Part shown: positions 33,242 to 44,213 of the stretch, in pieces
How positions within the stretch are numbered: the first letter of the stretch is position 1
Layout of the letters: each line of letters begins with the position of its first letter
Assembly: GCA_027382625.1 (NCBI GenBank)
Contig: JAJKFJ010021473.1
Location: 186,001 to 250,000, forward strand
DNA: 64,000 nt
Direction: 5' to 3'
Source: Tetmemena sp. SeJ-2015
Taxonomy: Eukaryota; Ciliophora; Spirotrichea; Sporadotrichida; Oxytrichidae
Made by a program: the position numbers and the translations under genes
Notes under the pieces: model-generated
Told to the model about the DNA's origin: nothing
Database searches by the model: none
What the model saw: the letters and a program-made list of their open reading frames with translations, nothing else

Positions 33242-35840
33242 TCATTTAGGTGCTCTCTTTATTGAGTAAAGACTCAGTCTCTTGAGAAGCATTTTATTAT
33301 CCTCCTGGAAATTTATTGGTGACACTTTAACCGCAGTGTATAATAAAATTAAGAAATTCTTTTATTATGCAAGATATTTATACTTGATTCTCTGATCTCC
33401 GTCCATAGAGTTCATACTTCTGTACTGATCATTCTAAGCCTTTATCAAAACCGAATGACTCTTATAATCAATAAATGTAGAGATATAGATGCAGTGCTCA
33501 GCAAGGAAGCTTTTCATTTCCTCGGGATTTTCTAGTTGATCCTTGATGTCTTTAAATTCCTCTGCTGTCATTCCCATGATTTGATCTCCGAGTTCTCTTG
33601 CGAACTGAACACTAAAATATATGGTTATAGAACATACATATCTCCTGCAGCGTCTTATAAACATTCTCTTCAAATATTTAAAAAAGTCAAAAATGGGTTT
33701 TCATATAGCTTGATGTTCATGATATAGGTTGGGAGGCATCTGCTATAAGTCTTGTTGCAGTTCTCGCATCTGAATCCATCAAAGCTATCAACCACTTTCT
33801 TTCTGCAATCTGGGCAGCTGAGATAGTAGAACTTTTCATCAGCCTTTGCGTGGCTAACGAAACCACTTATCTTGAAGAACTTAGCCTTTGGCTGTGAGTA
33901 CATGCTGTTACTGTAGGCAGATTGAACTGTGGCTCCCTCCTCGCTCACATTTTTAACAACTTCGGAAATCATTTTGTGGTTGTCAGGTCTCTCACTTTGC
34001 CCATCTTGGTTACCTTGGTTTCCAATCGTGCTGATGGAGTTAATGCCAGTAGAGGAATTTCTTGTTTTGTGCCATTGGAGCAGCTCTCTAGTTCTCTTGT
34101 CTTCCACATTTATGTAGACCTAACTGTGCTCATGCCCTGAGTTTAGAGTCTTTCCACCATAGTCAGAAACCTTGGCCCCTCTAATTGCTAAAACTTCACC
34201 CTCTCTGAATTCGCATTTAGTTGCATTAAATTAGAGAAAGGATAAAAAGAAATATTACTTCCCCAGAGAGTCACTTGAATAGCCAAACCACTGTCATCAG
34301 CGATGGAAATCTGTCTTCTATCCTTAGGAGGTCCACCAGCCTTAGGTTGGAAGGAGGAAATCTATCCTACTGTTTGGATTACACCGATTGCATCAACGAT
34401 TCTGTTTTGTTCAAAGTCATTAATCTCGTCAATTGTAACGAAGTTGAATCCCTAAAGAGAAATTTTGTTGTCATCCTCAACCTTAAAAATAGGATGATAA
34501 GGAAATTAACATAGAATAAACCTGTTGAATCTCAGAGTTTCTATCAAACACAATGCAATAGTCATTCTTGATGCTAGTGTATTTCTTGTTGGAGATTTTA
34601 ACTGAACCATTAGAGAAGAGGAATACTTTATTCTCTTGAAGGATTTCGTTGTTTCTAACTGCAGCATCGTTATAGAAAGTAGCTAAAATTTGAGTGCCAT
34701 GAGAGTCAATGAGCTCCACATTCATAACATGACCCTCAGACTTAGCATTCTTCCATCCCTTAAGCTCAAATTTCTTAGTCACTCTAGCCTTGATCTTCCA
34801 GTCAAACAAATTTACAACATATTCTGCTACTTAAAACATGAAAGCGTTCAATGACTTGATAGGTGTGTACTGGGTGTCTGAGATTTTGCCCAAGATCTCT
34901 GAAGCTCTCTGACGATACATCTCTTATTTGTCCTAAGCTTGAGTGGCCTAAGGTTGAGCCACTTGCTGTTGGACTGGCGATTGGTGGTCCTACTTCTGAG
35001 CAGAATTTTAATTACTGTTAGAGGGTAGAGTAGATGCACTCTAAGGAAAATTAAAAGTAAAAAGTCCTTACCTTGTCTACTTCTACGGATCTGATGTATT
35101 CAGCAGTTTCAGCAACTGGAATTTTCAAATCAACAACTGTATCGAAAAGAGCGGGATCAGCCAAATTCTTTTCGAGCTCTCTTGGTTATCCAATCTTCTT
35201 TGTTAAGCCTGTATAGATGATCTCTGGCACATCTTTGTAAACAAATACTCTAAAAAGCACATTGATATTGCCATAAAACCTTACTTTCTTTCGCTGACAA
35301 CTGTCTGGAGCATGTTACCTGTGATTCTGAGGATAGAATATTTTGGGAATGATTTTCCATTCTATAAACAAAGTTGAAAGAGGAAAGGTTTATCATTCAA
35401 GCATAGAATAGTTTGATTTCTTGAAGAAAATACTTACCAATAGATTATCCATCTTCTCAGTTATCATAGTGATAGCAATTGAAGTACCATCAGAGATTTG
35501 AATTCTAAACTTATCATGAGCACATAGTTCTTATTGTTAGTAGAGAAATCTTCATTAAGAAAAGCAGAAGACTGATCATATTTTTTTCTCCTTTTGTTTA
35601 AACTTACCTCTGCTTAACATTTTTCTTTTTGTCTTCTTCAGTGAAAACCTTGCAATCAGTGGCTTAAACGATGAAAGTCTTGTTCTTTAGCTCAGCAGCA
35701 AGTGCTTTATCACTGATGTCTCTGAGACAGTTATGGGAGAGGGTCTAAACCTCAAAGGCGTTCTTGATATTTTCCATGGCGTTTGATCTTGAAGTGGGAC
35801 TGTTTTAGAGGGAAGAATGAGTATTATTAGCGGCAAGCAT
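33242..35840 (-). CDS. RPA1: replication protein A large subunit (RPA70)
   Basis: Single-stranded DNA-binding protein for replication, repair and recombination. Reads from about ATG 35838-35840 (a second Met follows at MENIKNAF) to TGA 33242-33244. N-terminal OB fold, linker rich in Gln/Ser, then DBD-A (FDWKIKARVTKKFELKGWKN, GFNFVTIDEIND), DBD-B (QVTLWG...VLAIRGAKVSDYGGKTLN), and DBD-C with a C4 zinc ribbon (CPDCRKK...CENCNK). The C terminus is PINFQEDNKMLLKRL. It needs several GT-AG introns (for example 34482-34521, 40 nt) and four short IESs: 33336-33371, 33611-33633, 33660-33707, 34229-34257. MDS order is linear. Identity is secure. Confidence 0.9.
33336..33371. other. 36-nt IES in RPA1, pointer GCA
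   Basis: GCA at 33333-33335 and 33369-33371. Joins KYKYLA to VKVSPINFQEDN. Confidence 0.75.
33611..33633. other. 23-nt IES in RPA1, pointer GAAC
   Basis: GAAC at 33607-33610 and 33630-33633. Joins AAGDMYV to QFARELG; a GT-AG alternative exists but drops Tyr-Val of the OB strand. Confidence 0.75.
33660..33707. other. 48-nt IES in RPA1, pointer TATA
   Basis: TATA at 33656-33659 and 33704-33707. Contains an in-frame TGA on the coding strand; excision joins YIMNIKL to QDAAGD. Confidence 0.8.
34229..34257. other. 29-nt IES in RPA1, pointer ATTA
   Basis: ATTA at 34225-34228 and 34254-34257. Joins VTLWGS to NATKCEFREGEVLAI in DBD-B; no AG acceptor is available for an intron. Confidence 0.85.
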
Positions 35841-35969
35841 CTAATTAAGCAATAATTAAATATTATATTCACTCAATTGAAAAGTTCCGCCAATTGCAAC
35901 CCTTACACGCCTTCCTAACTAATGATCTTGATAATAAGGTAAGATAAAGTAGACTTTCTAAATAAGAGA

Positions 35970-37790
35970 ATGAATATGATAGCGAGGACATTTAAGCGCA
36001 GGTTTAAACTGGAAACTCAGGGATCACCCTCCGATGATTCAGAGGACGAAGAAAGAGAAGAGAGGAGGAGGAAACTAAATTGGAAACTCAAGCCATGAGG
36101 CACAAAATTAGCCCCTCTCAACAAAGTAAAAATACACTCTAGACGAAATAAGCAGACAAGAAATAGGAGAGCCCTGTCAAAAACTAGACTATTAATCTAG
36201 ATACAAAGGTTCTTCTTAGCAAAAATTAATCAAATGATGCAATATTGAAGCAAAGGAATAACTTAATTACTTCCCCTTCCTTGAATCTCATAGAGGAGAG
36301 CCCGGAGAGAAATAGATTCGACACTGATAAATCAAAAGAAGAGAAGATAAAGGATTCTGATTTTTTATTTTAATGACTTAGAAAAACTGGACAATGAAAT
36401 GATGTCAGAGGCAAAGAAAAAATGGGCTTTTGAAAATAGAATTAGCTTCTATAAGAACCTATTGGTCAAAACTAAAAAGCCTTTCTAATCATAATTATTC
36501 AAAGGCAATCTCAATCAACAAAGTAACTAACAGCAAGTGAATTTAATGAGAAAGAACATTTCAGAATCAAAATACTCTACTACTCCTAGAATTGAAGTTG
36601 AAAGACAAGAAATCATTTAGTATCCATTTAACTTTGAGCAAAATTTATTAACATCAAGATAGCCAGTTCATTTTATGTTAAATAACCACAACTTCCTTCT
36701 CTTGGAAAAGCAGGCATCCCAAAAACTCTCTCAACAGTCAGGTCAATCCCAGTCTTGAGATAAAAATAGAATCTGCCTTACAAGTAAAACCTATCTGCAT
36801 GGAAAGATACTAACCCTAAACGACATCTTCAAATAATGATAAACTCAACTACACCGCAAATACCTTTTGGCGATGGCTTGCCTGCCTTAGGATCTGAAAC
36901 TGATACCTTATCTCTACTTACTAAAAAGCCTGTTCACTCAAGAATGTTGCAAATGGTTTCTGCTCTTACTTAATAAAAAAGAAACAAAATTCAACTTGGC
37001 TAAGGTTTGAAAACTCAAAATAAATCCCAAGTGAGGAACTTACAAATGAGTAGCAATGAAATCTCCTAATTATCTCTTTCGAGAGTTTAAACTCCCAGCT
37101 CTTATCAAGGCTTACATTCGGCTCGGTTTCAAGAGGAGTACTTGCAAACATTATCCAATTATTAGCGCGTTTAATTTAGCAGAAGTTTGCCAAAATTTTA
37201 TATTTAACAAAACAAAAATTCAATTTACTTGTAATCTCATTAAAGAATTAGCATATTTATTTTGAGATTAGTAACTTATGGAAATCAATTAGGGATCTCA
37301 AACTTTAATTATGATTTATAATGTTTTCCAAAGATAATATTAGCAGAAAATCTAAATCTGTCATGGGTATGGACTAGATTTTAAATATTAATTAGAGACT
37401 GAGAAATCAATCTTCAAAATATATCCAACAATTCTATTCTTACTTTTACTAAAATGTTGTCATTCTCATCTTAAGTGTTCCCAAACTATTTTTATTTTTT
37501 TTTGAAGCAAACAATTAGGCTTCTTTACGATTGAATTAAATATTTCTCACTTCATATTTCAAATAGATCTTAGCAATAATTGGCAGCCCATAATTTAGTT
37601 TAGGGCATGAATTCTCCTATTAGCTCAAACATGTATAAGACTCAAAATTTCAATTTCAAGGGCAGGAAGTAAAGCTAAACAAATATCATAAAGCTGCAAG
37701 GAAACACCTCTGATTAGAATTTATTGAAGAGCTTAGAAATGAGAAGAACTGAGTTGAATAATATCAAAGTCCAAGAGGAAACTTCATGAA
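35970..37790 (+). CDS. unknown low-complexity protein, several interruptions
   Basis: Starts ATG 35970 (MNMIARTFKRRFKLETQG), then an acidic/basic stretch (SDDSEDEEREERRRKL). The coding reading then switches frame near 36100, 36370, 36760 and 37340, consistent with IESs or introns, and continues through DNEMMSEAKKKWAFENRISF, VERQEIIQYPFNFEQNLL, QIPFGDGLPALGSETDTLSLL and, near 37609, MNSPISSNMYKTQNFNFKGR. It ends around TGA 37789. Ser/Asn/Gln-rich throughout with no recognisable domain. The last part (37609 onward) could be a separate gene. Confidence 0.45.
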
Positions 37791-37902
37791 ATTCATTTTA
37801 GCCAGTCATTTAAAAATTAGTACTCTTTTAAATTTCCTTACTTAGTTATGCACATGCTTTGATTGGAAATTTTTACACAAACAAATCTAATAAATTCTTG
37901 AC

Positions 37903-38436
37903 TCATGTATACTTTACTCCACCCATAAATGTTCTAGGATCGGGAACCATTCCATTCATCTCTGCTCCTGAAAAGTCAAAGCCAGGATTCTCCTCTTAAA
38001 ATCTTTCAAGAAGCAAGTTCTTTTGAACTTCATTCTATGTAAGTGGGTCGAGCTAAGCATGGCCTTTGCAAGCGCAATTCCAAGTTTCTGCCTTTAGCAT
38101 TTTCTGAAGTTGTATGTGCAACTCATCATCCTCTATCATCCAGTAGGATTCTGAAGCCTTGACTGGCCCTCCTAGATCTTCATTCAAGAATGGAGGGTTG
38201 CCTTTTATTCCAACTGCTAAGTGTGAGCTTGTAATTTTTATATCTAATTCAGGTAGTTTCTCGCCGGGCTATAGCTGTTTTCTGTATTACTCTCTGTGCT
38301 TTGGTAGCAAGAATGGAGGTGGCTGGATATAAATATGCACTTCATCCAAAGTCTGCTCCCTAAAGAATAATTTGAATGCTTGCTCATTCTTACCACTCAT
38401 AGACAACTCTTTCTTGATACTTGTACTGTTAAACAT
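37903..38436 (-). CDS. NUDCD2: NudC domain-containing protein 2 (NUDCD2-like)
   Basis: 177 residues, continuous from ATG 38434-38436 to TGA 37903-37905. The central CS/p23-like domain (LDIKITSSHLAVGIKGNPPFL, then SYWMIEDDELHIQLQK) is followed by the signature RFQEENPGFDFSGAEMNG, nearly the same as the animal NUDCD2 tail. It acts as an Hsp90 co-chaperone in the LIS1/dynein pathway. Compared with animals it has a Cys-rich insertion WNCACKGH before the C-terminal helix. No intron or IES is needed. It is convergent with the unknown gene ending near 37790. Confidence 0.9.
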
Positions 38437-38629
38437 AAAATATATTTTAGTTATCTTCCCTTTGCTTTCTCTTTGAGTTCTCTGGGCAATTCCATTCTTT
38501 TAAATTCAAATTTATTATAAATTCTAGAAAGTAATGATCAATTAAAACTACAACACAAAGTATAATGATGATTTTCACTCTCCCTTACTCTAATTATAAT
38601 TTAACTTAGCAAGTTAGAATAATAACTCA

Positions 38630-39681
38630 ATGGCTGATAATTAACCTTAAAACCAAGAAAACTAGTAGAAAAGCTCAGAGACTCAAGAGCAATAAAAACC
38701 AAGCCCCTATTATAATCCTCTGAACGTGCCAGAGGAAATACTTAAAGGAGAGAATTGCTTCAAAGTATCGTATGATTTCTCAAGAACATACTCTCTTCCA
38801 AGGCTTGTGGGAGCTATTTTTAGGTCTAAGGCAGTAAACGATGCTGAAAACTTCAACTCACCACAATAACTTCATGACTATTTCCCAGTGATTACATCAG
38901 TCAAACATATTGACCCAGAGATAGTTGAAATTAGAAGGAGACTTATTTATAGGAGATTTCATAATACAGTTCCTTACCCTGAAGAGGTAATGAGAATAAA
39001 TAGAGCTCACATAAATAGAAGGCCTGAAGATGTTGTCATGGAATCTTACTTTGAACTTAAAATTAAATTATAGTAAAATAAAGTGGATAATTTCCAGCAA
39101 GAAATGTACCAAAGTAGGCCTAAATAGGTGGGATATCTGAAAGCAATTAATTAAAACCAACAGGAGAGGGTTCTTTATTTCAGTTTCCGTTGTTAATTAA
39201 TTAGTCGAGTTTATTGGAAATCTTAAGACGATCTGAGCCTTATTATGGTACATCTGCTTTTTAATTATTTATCAGAGAAGGTTCTCTGATCTACATAGAT
39301 GAGTACTTATGGTAAGAGATGCGGGATAATATTTAAGCAAAGCCCAAAGAAGTTGCAATTAGCTCTACTTAGATTAATTTATCATTTATATCTTTGTCTC
39401 TAAATTCTTCATTTTAATTTGAACTTCCTGGTGGTCTCAAAAGAGAATTTATGAGAGTTTATGGTGTTGGAGTAATGATTAAAATGATGAACATCAATTA
39501 AGAAGCTCATGGACTCTACAGCAGCGTCCCTGATCTAGCACTCATAAGTGGTATTTACAAGTACAAGTTCATCAAAGAGTGTCAGGGCATAATGAAACTA
39601 TTGGAACCTAAGAGTAAATCTAAAGTTAGCATAGAAAACACTAAGGAAATTAAAGTTTCAGATTTAGTAGATATAATTTGA
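38630..39681 (+). CDS. unknown conserved-looking soluble protein
   Basis: Starts ATG 38630 (MADNQPQNQENQQ), Gln-rich N terminus, then a folded-looking region (ENCFKVSYDFSRTYSLPRL; IVEIRRRLIYRRFHNTVPYPEEV; VPDLALISGIYKYKFIKECQG), ending TGA 39679-39681. A 50-nt IES with a 9-bp pointer (39154-39203) is required; with it the gene is about 333 codons. It has a mix of beta-strand and basic helical segments and no membrane segment. Not recognised. Confidence 0.55.
39154..39203. other. 50-nt IES, pointer AATTAATTA
   Basis: AATTAATTA at 39145-39153 and 39195-39203. Excision joins YLKAIN to QSSLLEILRRSEPYYG in frame. Confidence 0.8.
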
Positions 39682-39754
39682 TAATCAAATTTCTGAGCCC
39701 GCACTTCTTTCAAAATATGAATATATAAGAACATAAATAGAACTTAAATTCAAA

Positions 39755-40848
39755 ATGAACGAGGATTAGGATGTAAGCTAGGTAGCATATGTAACAATTT
39801 TAAATAGTTTTCCGCTGCAAATGATAGCCAAGAGAGAAGCCTTGATGACATATAGCTCGAACCTCAAGTTTTGGATGACACTGTAACTAGATAAAATGAA
39901 GATATCTTAAGTCGAGTTAGACAGCTCTTGAAAAATTCAAAAGGATCTCAGGGACTAGAAGATTAATAACTTGAGGAATAAAAGCTGATGTCATAAGATA
40001 ATCAGCCTAAGTAGATGTCTCTTGACAGTTTCCAACCTTCACCATAGGAATACTTCTCAATTCTCCAGCACTTTGATCTTGGAGTGAAGGCAGAAATATT
40101 TTTGGTTAGTCCTTGTTTAGTTTTAATTTTTGTAGTATAGCTTTTAGTCGGGCGTATTTTGGAGTTCAGCTTTTGAATTAGGAGTTTTCCTTCTTGGCTT
40201 TATACTATTTTGTTCTGTGCCAGAGCTTATGCCTTTCATTTGGCTTCATTTACCGCATGTTTTTAGGGCGATATTAGGATTTATACTTCTAAAGCATCTC
40301 CCAAGTTCCCATGATTTTGTGGACTAGCTCATAATAGGAGATTATTTCTAAGATTTTCTTTTAGAAATAAATTTTGAGACGAGCATTACAGCTTCGCGAA
40401 ATTGTTGAACCTTGTGAAGATGAGTATGATGGACATTTTCTCTCGCTATGTCTAGAGCTGCGAAACTAAACTGATGGTCTACTGCATCTTGACAGTGACC
40501 TGTGCCTTCCTTGATTTCATTCAGTTCTTGATTTAGTTCATTCGATTTGGACGATATGGCACAGAACATTCAACTCTCATGATGATGGCGATTACTCTTA
40601 TTTTCCTGGCAGTCGACTTCTACTATCTGCTCTGGGTCATACAAGCAAACATTAAGTTCCCTAAGAGTATATCAGAAAACCTGACAAGGGCTTTATTCGG
40701 ATTCGCATCTGATATGATGGATCAAATTAGACATAGAGCTCATATATTTGAAAGTGAAGTAAAAGAGCTCATTATATAAATCATTTTTAAAGAGAGAGTG
40801 TTGAGAAGACCCTCAACAAGGGCGCCAGCTTTACCGCAGTCACACTGA
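39755..40848 (+). CDS. multi-pass membrane protein with acidic N-terminal region, unknown
   Basis: ATG 39755 opens MNEDQD, then a 35-nt GT-AG intron. A Gln/Asp/Ser-rich cytosolic region follows (SQERSLDDIQLEPQVLDDTV), then at least four hydrophobic segments: ELGVFLLGFILFCSVPELMPF, HVFRAILGFILLKHLP, KLMVYCILTVTCAFLDFIQF and TLMMMAITLIFLAVDFYYLL. Frame changes around 40100-40150 and 40385-40415 imply further intron or IES. Ends TGA 40846-40848 after a basic tail. No family is recognised. Confidence 0.5.
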
Positions 40849-41148
40849 AGCAAATAAGTTGTTTAAATAGTTATGAAATAGAATGGGGATTATTAATTAT
40901 TCATAACTCAAACATTAATCAGTTTTCAGTATTGAGTCTTCTATCATTTTAGTTGCCCCCGTCTAAATTGTTGTTCTCATCTTCAATACAGCTAAAATTA
41001 TATATAATTTTGAGACATGAACTAAATCTGCAATATTTTTTGTTCATTTCTATCCTTAATGCAGCCGAAAAAGTTATATATTTGATAATTTTCTTCTTAC
41101 CTTGAATTAGGTTTTTAGATGCATTTTTGAATTATATATCTCGATTAA

Positions 41149-43816
41149 TCACGCTAATATTTTAACCTAGAACTTATTTTCAATAAACTTTTAAAGTATA
41201 TTATTGCCAATACCTTTGTCCCTCTTAATTTTCTTGAGTACCTTTTCAGGAAGCCAATCTATCATCCAGAAAAGATAATCCCTGTACTACCATCTCACCC
41301 TCTGATCAAAATCTGATGGGTATCCATGCTTCTTGATTGTGTTTTCATATGCCTCAATGAATATGGACATGAAGATGCTCAAGAAAACGAAAATTAGGAA
41401 GAAGTAGAGGATGTAAGACCAGGCCACTGATATCACTGCGTTTGAGCGAATCATGTCTTCAGTATCTAGCTGCCCAAGCACAAAGAAAAGCACTGACTTT
41501 AAAGCGAATGAAAAAGTGTGGTATGCCCAAGTATAAAACGTATTTCATTTGTTGCAATAAAAGTATAAGGTCCGAAAACTATGTACACTATGAAAGTGAA
41601 TCCTCCAAGGCAAGGCACAAGCACAATCAAGAAAGAGACGATTTAGGATATCGACTAGAGAAATATTAAAGGTAAAGGAAATGGTACCTTATCAGTGTAA
41701 GTAGAGCCCAGTGAATGTAGCGACTTATTCTGAACACCCAAATAATCTTCACAAATATAAATATCACACAAACTGAGTTCAGCACATAAGATTGCTCATA
41801 CCAATATGCCTTGGTGATATAATCCACATAGGAGGTAGAATGAATCAAGGATTCTGATTTAGAACTGGAAAAGTAATAACTCAAAACCCATGCGAAGAAG
41901 AAAAATAAGATGATTGCAAAGTCCATTATTGCAACATAGAATAAAAAAATTAAATAATTTCTTGTTCAGTTTTTATTAGCAATAAAATGCTAATGTACAG
42001 CTATCTTGAACCCTTTTATTGCTTTCTGAATTTCTAAAATGCTTATAAGAAAAGTATAAGTCTTACAATTTTGACAAAAATGATGTAGACTATATAGAAG
42101 CAGAGCAAAAGCCGAAAAATATCACATGCCTGAAGAGCTTTTTCTCCGCTTAGTTCGAAGATATTTGCTTTAAAAGCTATCACATTTACATAGGTAGGAT
42201 GAACGATTCCTGAAGCGAAAAACTCTACCATTATGTCTATTGCAACAAAATAGTCTAAATTTATTAAAGGATTGAAAGTGTACCTGTAGATGGATTATAA
42301 ATGGAAAGAGTGACGAAGTGCACTCTGGTTGAAATATCTATGTATTTGTTATCAGGGCTGAGAAGCTAATTCACAAAAGTTTGGTAAGAAGTCAATTTAA
42401 TTTTAAAATAAGAAGACCTAGAGAGGTTTAGAAGCACATCTTAGATATAGCCACTACCATCGTAAGTATCTATCTCTCCATAAAACTAAATTGAAATCAA
42501 AGGACTGTAAGTAGATATAATATTACTTACATATCCTTTTACTCCTGCATCAGATGCTGTTCTGAATTTTTACCAACTTGAACTATGTGAAGGTTTAATC
42601 AAAGGCTGAAATGCTAGAACTTACCTGCCGAAGTCAGAAGTTTCTTGGCCATTTGAAATCAGATTATTGTAGCAAGCGACAGGAGTTTAAGAAAAGTAAC
42701 AATCTTTTTTCGATGCTCTAAAATAATTATATAGATTTTGGCATACCTTTACTGTCTAAATCTCATCTATCCAATAAAGAGGTTTTGATTTGATACTGAT
42801 GCTATTGAATTTCCTTGATTAAATAGAGCAACAGCAATAGTTTAATTCATGAAAACCTTGAAGTCATTGACATTTTAGATTTCACTAAATTTAAGAACAT
42901 CACTCTTTGAATATAGCTAATCCCCATCAAATTCTTAAAGTATACTCTTGCTAAGCCAGTACTGCAAATTTACATCTCTTTAGAGATATATAGAAAACAG
43001 AGTAAACATCAGGAAAAAAAGCATGACAACAAGCGTGCAAAATTTTGAATCAGGAGAGGATAAATGGCCTTTATAAACTCTTCTAGCCTTTTTTTCACCG
43101 ATATAGTAAGGTTTCAAGCCAGGAAATATTCCTATAAATTTCCTAATATTTTCCTTATCATTCACCTTAATAGTTGAGAACGAGTCTTTCTATTGAACTT
43201 CAACCTTCTGCTAGTTTGACCTTCCATAGTATTCGTACCTTATTCTAATCGCCTCTCTTTAATTATTCTGAATTACAGTATTCTCAAGGTCAGGTTTTTA
43301 GAGATAAAGCGTTGCTAGAGATTTGAGTCTAGTTGCCTCGAAATACTTCTCAACAAAATGAGCAATATGAGAAGGGTCTTGGTTTAGTGACATTAAGTCG
43401 TGCAAGTTATCATCATAGAGGGAGTACCTTCTATAATCCAAACCCCAAAAATCGCAAGCCTCCTCTTTCAAATCGATGAAAGTGGTTGACTTTGTTATTC
43501 TAAACTTCTGTTCAAGATACTCATCCTTCTTCTTTCTTTTGCCTATCAAGACTTCTTTTGCTTTTAGCTTTATGTTGATAGAATTCACAAAAGGTCTATA
43601 GCTCTCATTAGTGTCATACTTTATGTCCTTTCTGAATATCTGTATTTTATCCTCTAATAGATCCTCTATCTTTGAAGTTATTCTCTTATCCCACATTAAC
43701 TCTTCTCCCTTGGAGTATTTGCTTTACTTTTAGTTATCTCCCATTCCTCCATGCTCTAATTCGTGCTCTTTCGCTTATTGACCCTTCGATCCCTTGGAGC
43801 CGTCAGTCTTGAGCAT
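41149..43816 (-). CDS. polycystin/mucolipin-like (TRP superfamily) cation channel
   Basis: Starts about ATG 43814-43816 (MLKTDGSKG). The N-terminal cytosolic region is followed by TM1 (CTLVVMLFFLMFTLFSIYL, about 43000), a ~250-residue lumenal loop, then five more membrane segments (FRLLLCFYIVYIIFVKIVRL; FAIILFFFFAWVLSYYF; LNSVCVIFIFVKIIWVF; FLIVLVPCLGGFTFIVYIVFG; ILYFFLIFVFLSIFMSIFIEAY). Between the last two is a pore-like SVLFFVLGQLDTEDM. The large loop between TM1 and TM2 and the TM6 pattern are those of PKD2/TRPML channels, which conduct Ca2+ and other cations in cilia or endolysosomes. Frames change near 42940, 42600-42240, 41950 and 41500, needing introns or IESs. The C terminus after LPEKVLKKIKRDKG is uncertain. 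Confidence 0.65.
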
Positions 43817-44213
43817 TTTATCTTTTTGCACCACTCTTCTGAGCTCTTAGTTTTTGGCCTATAATCGAATTCAGTAATCCTAAATGCTTACAATCATTCT
43901 TTGCAGTTCTTCTCCTTTCGCGGCATTTAATAACTTTACAATTATGAAAGAAATTTAAGCTTTATTAGTCTTGATTGTCATTAATAAGATGAGAAAGATC
44001 ATCTTTCTTAGTGGAGATATCCTCCATTAGCTTTTGAACCTACAAATTCAACTGATAGTCCTATAAATGGCAATTATACGTTTTTCCCTTCTTACATCAT
44101 CCATTTTGCTTTTGAATTTCAGTTAATCAAATTCCAATATTTTTTTTCATTCCTTAAACAATGAAGTTTTCAATGCTTTCCATGAGTATTTATTAGAAAA
44201 TATAATGATGTAG
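43817..44213. other. gene-free interval
   Basis: AT-rich. A minus-strand reading upstream of the channel start (ELRRVVQKDK) is open for about 20 codons and could be its 5' exon. Nothing else seen. Confidence 0.4.
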
